NCBI RefSeq assembly: GCF_004054195.1
Contig: NZ_SBIW01000003.1
Coordinates: forward strand, 558,001 to 622,000
Direction: 5' to 3'
Length of the DNA stretch: 64,000 nt
DNA from: Mucilaginibacter gilvus
Lineage (GTDB): Bacteria; Bacteroidota; Bacteroidia; Sphingobacteriales; Sphingobacteriaceae
Positions 35,864 to 42,703 of the stretch are shown piece by piece. The translations under genes and the position numbers were made by a program. The notes below the pieces were generated by a model. The model saw only the letters and a list, made by a program, of their open reading frames with translations. It was not told the DNA's origin and did no database searches. Each line of letters opens with the position of its first letter. Position 1 is the first letter of the stretch.

Positions 35864-38353
35864 ATGAAACGTTGCAGATTACTGGTATTTATTTTCCTGT
35901 TTTTTAATTGCGCAGCCCAGCTTTTTGCCCAGCCGAAAACCAAGAAAGAAAGCGACGCTATGGCAGCGCGTGTTCGCGCCATGACGCCGGCACAGATCAT
36001 GAAGTTTCGCGACTCGATGATGAGTGTTGTACTGCATAAACAGGCAAAGGCATTACCCAACGGCGATCAGTTATTTATTAAACACCATTATAATACTGCT
36101 TATACTACTGTAACATTTTCTTACACAAGGCGTACATCACAAAACAAGGGGGGCACAGCCGGTTCAGGGATACAGCGGATCTTCGGCGTATCCCCTAAGG
36201 CGGCGATGCTATACGAAGCCAACGGGCATACCATGGTGCAATGCGCGCTTAACCCGGTTGGTGCCAATACTACGGTGTTGGAACAAATGGCGACGAAACT
36301 AAATGATAACAAAAAATACTTAGCGCCGGAGAAGGCTCTGGATGCTGGCGATGCGGCCAGTCAATTGGCATTCTCATCTATGACTGCAAATAACAATACA
36401 CTTTCCGGCATCGCAACAGATAACGGCGCTTTTAGTGGAAAGGGCTGCACTACCAATATTTCAACAAAGGGGGTGCCGATGGCAATGGCTTTTAGTTTCA
36501 GTTACGATCCGGTTCAGAATATATCCACGGTAGGTGCAGGGGCAACTATAATGAGGCATACTGTGGGTAGGTGCGAAGACGGTAAATCGGGTGGTACTAC
36601 CGACGACCAGGAGGGAATTGGCATGTTAGCCGGAACCGACCCTTCAAACGCAAAAATAGTTGGCGCAGCCTACATAACAAGCGACCCGAACGTTGCTTAC
36701 GCTGTGGTAACCAAAACAGCTTATGGTTTTAAGGTTAAATATACCAAAGTACATCACGATCGCGAAAACAACGCTGATTTAACCGAGACACTTACCGCTA
36801 CAATAGGCGACCCCCAACAGCAATACGAAGCGGTTATAATGCCTATGCCGGCCAGCAAGTACGAAACATGGCTGCCAAAAGGCCCCGGGGTGGCCGGAAG
36901 CGACGACCCCAAAGGCGACGATAGCGCGCGCTTTTATGTAGAGGTGCATGATAAAAACAATCCCAATAAATTGTATCCGGGTAGTTATACCGTGCGGTAT
37001 GAGTTGAAGGACATCACCCATTACAAAGGCTATAATAGCAACTACCCGGTGTATGATGGAAACGAAAAGGCCGATCTGAAAATATCCGACTCCATTAAAA
37101 ATAATTCGCCCGGCACTTTCGACCCCGCTATTGTTACTGATAGCATTGCTGAATCGAGGGAAGGTAAAGGTAATATTGCTATTGTAAGGATCATGTGCCT
37201 TGATTACGGCGCATGGGGCAAACTTACTGCCCTGGTATTTTTAGATGACGGATCGACTTTAACGGCAAGCCCATACTATGATAAAGGCGAAACCTTTATA
37301 ACGGTCCCATATGATCGTGACGAAAATAAAATTGCAGATGCCTGGGAAAAAAGCGAGCGAATAATAGGTAAAGGATATGGGCTTGATTGGGACGAGGACG
37401 TGAAACCTGACAACGGGCATCCCGGTGATGACATCGCGTTGATAGATGAGTATCGTGGCTTTTTGACCGAAGATGATGATTTTAAACCACTTTATTCCAG
37501 GCTTTCCCCCCAGGTAAAAGAGCTTTTTACTATTGGCCTCTCAAACATGACAGCTTACGGCGCATCGTACAAAACAGCCATTAGGGTGGGGGCGTTAGGG
37601 TATGGTAAAGCCACTAACATAACTGTTTATCACTTCAGCAATTCAAAATACGGCTATCATGAAAATGAGATTGGCAATTCTACCTACGGACGCTGGGTAA
37701 ATTACAACACCCCTTTAAATAAACATGTACATGGAATAGCAATATACGCTGATGATATCCCCGGGCCAGACGGTAAAGACAATGTGCTGGCTACTACTAT
37801 TCCGCTTTCCGGCCTCGACCATCCGGGCAATGGTGCTTTTGTACCTGGTGACATAAGGGAGGTTCATTTATGGACAAATTTCATTGTAAACAAGCAGCCA
37901 TTTAAACCCGGTGAGTTTTTACCTGAAAGACCGCAGGGCAATGATCTTTTTGCCCAAAGAATGGCAACTCGTATTGCAGAAACCAATGCCGAATTTCGTG
38001 TACATATTGATGCTAACCACGCATCACCTGTTATTGCCCAGTATTACGAGGTAAATATCGCCCGTATTATCTCGTACACAGTGGCCCACGAACTTTGCCA
38101 TGCAACCAACATTCATCATCATCACGTAGCTGACGGGCAAACCGACGCCATGGCTTTTTTTAAAGGCGATGCAAATTGCCTCATCAGGTATTGGGGAGAT
38201 AGCGACTATCCCATAAACTGCGCTACCTGGCGGCAGATGTACATTTTCGGCTTATGGAACCCTGCAAGCATGATAACACCCGGCGGCCAACTGATCACAC
38301 TCTGCAGAACCGGCGATGCGTGTTTTTTCCAAATGAAATTAAAGAAAAATTAA
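35864..38353 (+). CDS. Large secreted protein with metzincin-like zinc motif
   Basis: 829 aa, signal peptide to LFAQP. Near the C-terminus is HELCHATNIHH: His742, Glu743, His746 and His752 match the metzincin layout HExxHxxGxxH except that Asn749 replaces the usual Gly. More His follow (HHHH). An upstream segment (YDRDENKIADAWEKSE, then DWDEDVKPDNGHPGDD) resembles a Ca2+-binding thrombospondin-3-like loop. Residues 1-450 look beta-rich and unassigned. The likely role is an extracellular metalloprotease or a self-processing surface protein; activity is unproven because of the Asn. It may act on neighbours in this cluster. Confidence 0.7.
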   Translation: MKRCRLLVFIFLFFNCAAQLFAQPKTKKESDAMAARVRAMTPAQIMKFRDSMMSVVLHKQAKALPNGDQLFIKHHYNTAYTTVTFSYTRRTSQNKGGTAGSGIQRIFGVSPKAAMLYEANGHTMVQCALNPVGANTTVLEQMATKLNDNKKYLAPEKALDAGDAASQLAFSSMTANNNTLSGIATDNGAFSGKGCTTNISTKGVPMAMAFSFSYDPVQNISTVGAGATIMRHTVGRCEDGKSGGTTDDQEGIGMLAGTDPSNAKIVGAAYITSDPNVAYAVVTKTAYGFKVKYTKVHHDRENNADLTETLTATIGDPQQQYEAVIMPMPASKYETWLPKGPGVAGSDDPKGDDSARFYVEVHDKNNPNKLYPGSYTVRYELKDITHYKGYNSNYPVYDGNEKADLKISDSIKNNSPGTFDPAIVTDSIAESREGKGNIAIVRIMCLDYGAWGKLTALVFLDDGSTLTASPYYDKGETFITVPYDRDENKIADAWEKSERIIGKGYGLDWDEDVKPDNGHPGDDIALIDEYRGFLTEDDDFKPLYSRLSPQVKELFTIGLSNMTAYGASYKTAIRVGALGYGKATNITVYHFSNSKYGYHENEIGNSTYGRWVNYNTPLNKHVHGIAIYADDIPGPDGKDNVLATTIPLSGLDHPGNGAFVPGDIREVHLWTNFIVNKQPFKPGEFLPERPQGNDLFAQRMATRIAETNAEFRVHIDANHASPVIAQYYEVNIARIISYTVAHELCHATNIHHHHVADGQTDAMAFFKGDANCLIRYWGDSDYPINCATWRQMYIFGLWNPASMITPGGQLITLCRTGDACFFQMKLKKN

Positions 38354-38434
38354 AAATAAACCGGAGTCTAGATACCGGCAAAACGGGGCGTAATCGAAAA
38401 GCCATACGAGTAGAGCAACATAAACAAAAATCAA

Positions 38435-38848
38435 ATGAAAAAAGTATTAACAATGGTGGTATGTGTTTTGGCACTTACCAGCTTCTCGTTCTTCAAGAAC
38501 GCACAGATCAACTCGCTTCGTAAGCTGGGTAAAAACCTGTATTCTGCCTCTTCTACAACATCATTAAAAGCAGCTGACCAGGAAAAATTGAAAGCCATTT
38601 TTGCAAAGCAGTATGGCATCAAATCATTCACGGAAACAACAACTGTACATTATGTGGCTGATAAAGGCACTAAAAGAACAGGTAATGCCATGGCCGAGCA
38701 AAAGGTTAGCGCAGCATTCTTTCAGCAAAGTATGATAGAAGATGGTGAGCCCGAAGAAGTTACCCAACGTAACATGTTCTCGTTAGATAAAACCAACCCC
38801 GCTATTGGCGATATAGCCCAGGTGTTATCGGTTTATAACGTTCATTAA
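38435..38848 (+). CDS. Small secreted protein, copy 1 of a tandem pair (137 aa)
   Basis: Signal-like N-terminus (MKKVLTMVVCVLALTSFSFF), then KNAQI. The mature part is about 113 residues, helical at first (KAADQEKLKAIFAKQYGIKS), then beta, ending DIAQVLSVYNVH. The next gene (38946) encodes a homologue of the same length that shares LGKNLY, ADQEKL, KQYGI, GNAMAEQ/GNGIAEQ and the C-terminal QVLS-YNV. No known family. The position directly before the SdpA-like/HTTM pair suggests a substrate or effector of that pair. Confidence 0.75.
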   Translation: MKKVLTMVVCVLALTSFSFFKNAQINSLRKLGKNLYSASSTTSLKAADQEKLKAIFAKQYGIKSFTETTTVHYVADKGTKRTGNAMAEQKVSAAFFQQSMIEDGEPEEVTQRNMFSLDKTNPAIGDIAQVLSVYNVH

Positions 38849-38945
38849 ACACAAAATAAACTAAGTAACGCAACGCCTGACAGCTGCGAGCTTTGAGCAA
38901 TGCAACATATTAATCTAAAGATCAATTTAAAAAACAAAAACAGTC

Positions 38946-39359
38946 ATGAAAAAACTATTAACGATCAGTTCATGCATACTTGCATTAACAGTGTTCTCTT
39001 TTTTTAAGAATGCGCAAACCAACGAACTTAAAAAATTGGGTAAAAACCTTTACATGGTAAACACCACGGCTACCTTAAAGCCTGCCGACCAGGAAAAATT
39101 GAGAACTATTTTGGGCAAGCAGTACGGCATACGCTCATTCAACGAAACAGTTACGATCCATTACACCAAATTTAAAGGAACCAAAAACGTAGGTAACGGT
39201 ATTGCCGAGCAGCGCCTCGGCAGCGGGGCTTTCCAACAAACTATATTGCAGGACGGCGAACAAGAGGAAGTTGTTGCTAAATGTATTTATGTAGCCTGTA
39301 GCAGCAGCCCATTAACCAGCGATGTAATCCAGGTTTTATCAACTTATAATGTAAGATAA
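38946..39359 (+). CDS. Small secreted protein, copy 2 of a tandem pair (137 aa)
   Basis: Same length and layout as the product of 38435: signal-like N-terminus, KNAQTNELKKLGKNLY, a helical ADQEKLRTILGKQYGIRS segment and the end DVIQVLSTYNVR. It differs in the C-terminal third, where it has two Cys (KCIYVACSSS) that copy 1 lacks. The divergence shows the duplication is not recent. A hairpin follows at 39382. Confidence 0.75.
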   Translation: MKKLLTISSCILALTVFSFFKNAQTNELKKLGKNLYMVNTTATLKPADQEKLRTILGKQYGIRSFNETVTIHYTKFKGTKNVGNGIAEQRLGSGAFQQTILQDGEQEEVVAKCIYVACSSSPLTSDVIQVLSTYNVR

Positions 39360-39381
39360 GATTATTAAGTTGGATAAATAT

Positions 39382-39424
39382 GAAGTTACCCTCATTACTA
39401 CTTTGCAGTAACGAGGGTAACTTC
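39382..39424 (+). terminator. Hairpin after the twin small secreted genes
   Basis: Perfect 12-bp stem GAAGTTACCCTC/GAGGGTAACTTC, extended inside by TTACT/AGTAA. No T run follows, so it may be a factor-dependent terminator or a stabilising 3' end separating the secreted genes from the SdpA-like/HTTM pair. Confidence 0.5.
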
Positions 39425-39516
39425 TTCAGTCAACCTGCCCTAACTTCCGCAAGCAAGGGAAATTTTGCATACTGGTATTATTTGCCACACCCGCAAACCG
39501 CTTTCCACTATCAACA

Positions 39517-40098
39517 ATGAGATCAAATCCTAAAATATTTAATACTTGGGCTGTATTCCACATCCTGTTCATTATGTGCACTTGCAGTTATTCGGCGTAC
39601 GATAAATATTGCAGGTTTTACCATGTAAAGGAGGTTGAGGCGGTCAACAACGTTAATAAGAAACTGTTTTTTAATGCGCCGATGTTGTATTACGGCAGAT
39701 TTACAGGTACGGGCGCCGGGTACGGTTTTTTTGCGCCGAACATCAAATCCGCCGGGATTATTTTGGGCGATTGCGATGGAAATAAGATAGGGGCCAATTT
39801 TAATAATTTCGAATCGATGATGCGTTTTTCGGTGCTGGCTACCCGGATAACCGATTACATCATCAATAAAAATGACACTTCCGGGATACGCGACCGATCA
39901 TTAAAAGAACGGTATTACGACCTGGTGTTTAAAAGTATTGCTGTAAAGATATATAACCAGAACCAATGCCTGCAGGATACCTCGTATCTAAGCTATAATA
40001 TTTTTATGTTCCCTACACTTACAGCGTACCGCGCCGGTTACCGCAATTACCGCCTCGCCAAAATAAAAGAAGTACGCTTAGTTAAACAAGCCAAATGA
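39517..40098 (+). CDS. Membrane-anchored partner of HTTM protein (SdpA-like, tentative)
   Basis: 193 aa. One N-terminal membrane span (about residues 8-28), then an extracytoplasmic domain with FTGTGAGYGFFAPNIKSAG near residue 63. A small single-span protein with a GxGFF(T/A)-x-P-like motif next to an HTTM protein recalls SdpA of the Bacillus sporulation-delaying-protein system, where SdpA and SdpB mature the SdpC toxin. The sequence similarity I can judge is limited to topology and this short motif. It overlaps the HTTM gene by 4 nt (ATGA), so the two proteins are probably made in equal amounts and work together. Confidence 0.5.
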   Translation: MRSNPKIFNTWAVFHILFIMCTCSYSAYDKYCRFYHVKEVEAVNNVNKKLFFNAPMLYYGRFTGTGAGYGFFAPNIKSAGIILGDCDGNKIGANFNNFESMMRFSVLATRITDYIINKNDTSGIRDRSLKERYYDLVFKSIAVKIYNQNQCLQDTSYLSYNIFMFPTLTAYRAGYRNYRLAKIKEVRLVKQAK

Positions 40099-40982
40099 TA
40101 CAACGACTGCTACGGCATAACCTCAACCAAAATAACAATAACCTATGGCTTGTTTTTTTACGTTGTAGCGTTGCAGCGTTAACGCTGATCAACTTTACAG
40201 CCATACAGTTCGATTTCAGCAGCATATTTTCTGCAAATGCATTTATCCCGCCCGATATTAACGATGTATTGAAGAACCCATTGATACCATCCATCTATAG
40301 CATAGCCCAATTTGCAAAACCGTTAATGAGCTACGAAGCTGTATTGCTGGCTTTCCGGGTATTGTATCCATTAGCGTTATTGCTGCTGTTAACAGGAATG
40401 TTTACTCGTTTCTCGGCGTTGCTAAGTTTGGTGCTCCAACTCATCCTGCTTAATTCTATGGATTTTTACACCTACGGGCTGGATGAATTCACTACCATAG
40501 CCCTGTTCTATTGTTTTATATTCCCTACCGGTAACCAATTCTCGTTCGATGCCCATTTTTTTAAAAAACGAGCGGATACCACTCATTACAATAAATACTT
40601 GCTGTTGTTCAGGGTGCATGTGTGTATAGCTTATTTTTTTTCAGGATTTGAAAAGCTGCTGGGCTATAACTGGCGCAATGGTGAGTCGATATGGAAAATG
40701 CTACATGGCTACAATATGCTCTCGTTCGTCGACCTTGATTTCCTCTATAAAACTCCCATTTTCCTGATCGCCGGCTGGGCTACCATATTCCTCGAGATGC
40801 TTTACCCCATCTTCATGAATATCGAAAAAACCAGGAAATACTGGCTCATAGGTATCATCGGTTTTCATGTATTCATCGCCTTCTTTATGGGACTATATTT
40901 TTTTAGCTGTATGATGATAATTCTTAATGTAACGGCTTATTATATCCCGTATCCCGTATTTCGGCTGAAGACGATTTCGTAG
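40095..40982 (+). CDS. HTTM / vitamin-K-carboxylase-like membrane protein (SdpB-like)
   Basis: 295 aa with about six hydrophobic segments (for example VLYPLALLLLLTGMFTRFSA, IALFYCFIFPTG, FHVFIAFFMGLYFFSCMMII). Family-like features are LLFRVHVCIAYFFSGFEKLL followed by WRNGESIW, and a late GWATIFLEMLYPIFM. HTTM proteins share the membrane part of gamma-glutamyl carboxylase; SdpB is one. No soluble carboxylase domain is attached. The stop codon runs directly into the wrecked carboxylesterase at 40982. Confidence 0.75.
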   Translation: MIQRLLRHNLNQNNNNLWLVFLRCSVAALTLINFTAIQFDFSSIFSANAFIPPDINDVLKNPLIPSIYSIAQFAKPLMSYEAVLLAFRVLYPLALLLLLTGMFTRFSALLSLVLQLILLNSMDFYTYGLDEFTTIALFYCFIFPTGNQFSFDAHFFKKRADTTHYNKYLLLFRVHVCIAYFFSGFEKLLGYNWRNGESIWKMLHGYNMLSFVDLDFLYKTPIFLIAGWATIFLEMLYPIFMNIEKTRKYWLIGIIGFHVFIAFFMGLYFFSCMMIILNVTAYYIPYPVFRLKTIS

Positions 40983-41533
40983 TGGCTGAAGCCGCTGAGG
41001 GCAAGCTTAGGGGTATCAAAAAAAATGGCGTTTGTTTATTCAAGGGAATTCCATACGCCGGAAGCCTTTCGGGTGACAGGCGGTTTAAAAGGCCTGCAAA
41101 ACTGGAGCCATGGCAGGGCGTAACGGATGCATTGGATGCCGGTAGCAACACCCTATTTTAATAAGGCCTCTATCGAAAGTGGTCCTGGTCTTAGGATGCT
41201 GCCAAAAGAAGCGGCAATGGAAATGACAAAACTGGTTTTCAAGGAGCTCGATATCGATATAAAAGACTGGAGAAAAATACTTGATGTTCCTGTGAAGGAT
41301 CTGATCGAAGTTCAAAATAAAGTTCCTCGCTTGATGGCTAACAGAGATTATACTCGCAAACACCTGTTGTAGGGTTCGTCCCTAACAATTTTGCCCCGGT
41401 AGTAGACGGTGTCGCGCTGCCCCATGACCTTTTCGATCCCGCTGCCCCTAAAATATCAAAGGACAAGCCGTTGCCCAGCCTGTTAGTTTTTGGGTTTTCT
41501 CAGAAAGAACAGCAACCCGAAGCTTTTTTCTAA
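40982..41533 (+). pseudogene. Carboxylesterase type B, internally deleted and frameshifted
   Basis: The first part (from 40982) reads EGKLRGIKKNGVCLFKGIPY, then GDRRFKRPAKLEPWQGVTDA, as at the N-terminus of PnbA-type esterases. It stops near 41161. In another frame NKASIESGPGLRM follows, which in intact enzymes comes just after the nucleophile elbow GESAG. About 160 residues including the nucleophile are missing. A further frameshift near 41373 leads to FVPNNFAPVVDGVALPHDLF, and the frame ends at 41533. It cannot encode an active enzyme. Confidence 0.85.
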
Positions 41534-41729
41534 CATAATTACGCATTAAAGGGGTAAAACAAATGTCGGAATTTGGCCGCTGCCAATCAAGATGTTTAAG
41601 ATGCATAAATATTTGATTGAAAGTCTATTATGAGGTTTTCAGTGCGTCTTTTTTTTATATCAAATTACTCACTGAATAACTCAATAGAGTTATGTGTTTA
41701 TTTACGAGTTTTGAGTAGGCTCTAAAACG

Positions 41730-41764
41730 AAAAAGCCCCTAAATCATTGATTTAAGGGCTTTTT
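41730..41764 (-). terminator. Terminator after tRNA-Leu
   Basis: Stem AAAAAGCCC/GGGCTTTTT extended by TAAATCA/TGATTTA, with A and T runs on the two sides, so it could serve both strands. It lies 24 nt past the tRNA-Leu 3' end. From 41534 to 41729 nothing is recognised. Confidence 0.85.
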
Positions 41765-41787
41765 GAAGCACTTTGCCTGTGCTTTTG

Positions 41788-41872
41788 TACTCAGAGCGGG
41801 AATCGAACCCGCACTCCGTTTACGGGAACAGGATTTTAAGTCCTGCGTGTCTACCAGTTCCACCATCTGAGC
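41788..41872 (-). tRNA. tRNA-Leu (anticodon TAA)
   Basis: 85-nt class II tRNA: acceptor GCTCAGA/TCTGAGT (G1-U72 as in other bacterial tRNA-Leu), anticodon arm CAGGA-CTTAAAA-TCCTG giving TAA, long variable arm CCCGTAAACGGAG, T arm GCGGG-TTCGAAT-CCCGC, discriminator A. Its last 24 nt plus 5 flanking nt recur at 1577-1605. Confidence 0.95.
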
Positions 41873-41932
41873 GAATGATCTTTCGAAATCTAAGTTAGTT
41901 ATAAAAACTATCAAATATTTGTAAGAACCTTC

Positions 41933-41967
41933 AAAAATAAATCCCTTCTTTTTAACGGAAGGGATTT
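41933..41967 (-). terminator. Terminator between tRNA-Gly and tRNA-Leu
   Basis: 10-bp stem AAATCCCTTC/GAAGGGATTT followed on the minus strand by TATTTTT. It starts 2 nt after the tRNA-Gly, so tRNA-Leu is transcribed by read-through or from its own promoter. Confidence 0.75.
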
Positions 41968-41968
41968 G

Positions 41969-42041
<73 letters not shown>

Positions 42042-42105
42042 ATTGGTATTTCCCTTTAAACTTTGGCTTCGGAGTAACCCTTTGCCTATCTCGTTTGAGG
42101 GAGTG

Positions 42106-42135
42106 CAAATATAGACAGAATTGAATGTTCTGCAA
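42106..42135 (-). promoter_or_regulatory. Promoter of the right tRNA-Gly
   Basis: On the minus strand TTG (42135-42133), 19 nt, then TATATTTG (42113-42106). Both boxes and the spacer fit the Bacteroidota consensus; transcription would start near 42100. Confidence 0.75.
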
Positions 42136-42163
42136 GGAAAAACTGAACTTTTTTTCAAGTTTT

Positions 42164-42646
42164 TTATAACTCGCTGTTTTTCAAAACCTCTAAGCTAAGT
42201 TCAGTTTCAAAACCACGACTGAAAGCGTACTGCTGCAGTTTATACTGCCTTTTGGCTGTGTTCTTCTCGGTTACGGTGCGGGCTTTTTTCTCTATCAAAC
42301 GGGTTAGGGCGGCCATATAGTCGCTAAGGTTGATGGTTTGGAGCGCCTTTTTTATAAGCACCGGCGATACATTTTTTTGTTTAAGCCCCTGTTTTATCTT
42401 GATGCGGCCCCAGCTTTTCTGGTTAAACTTGCCACGTACGTAGGCATTGGCAAAACGCTCCTCATTTAAATAATTACCCTCTATTAATAGACTAATGATG
42501 TTTTCTACGGCAGAGGTATATAGCCCCCATTCGTACAATTTGTCGCGTACTTCCTGCTGCGAGCGTTCCTGGTAGGCGCAATAATGTTCAGCCTTAGTAA
42601 GGCCAATTCTTTCATCGGTAATTTTTATTTTTTTAGGCGCTTCCAT
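42164..42646 (-). CDS. recX: RecX regulatory protein
   Basis: 160 aa from the ATG at 42646. It consists of three-helix RecX repeats: AEHYCAYQERSQQEVRDKL, IISLLIEGNYLNEERFANAY and VRGKFNQKSWGRIKIKQGL. RecX binds RecA filaments and damps recombination. recA is not adjacent. It is divergent from murF-alr with a 57-nt spacer that must hold both promoters. Confidence 0.9.
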   Translation of the reverse strand: MEAPKKIKITDERIGLTKAEHYCAYQERSQQEVRDKLYEWGLYTSAVENIISLLIEGNYLNEERFANAYVRGKFNQKSWGRIKIKQGLKQKNVSPVLIKKALQTINLSDYMAALTRLIEKKARTVTEKNTAKRQYKLQQYAFSRGFETELSLEVLKNSEL

Positions 42647-42703
42647 CAAAACCAAAATTCGTTAAAATTCTTGTATTCGTAGAAATATAAGCAAATTCGT
42701 ATC

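Noticed and set aside
35864..38353. Large secreted protein as a phage tail or contractile injection component.
   Set aside because: No sheath, tube, baseplate or ATPase genes are nearby; only the zinc motif and a Ca2+-loop-like segment can be supported.
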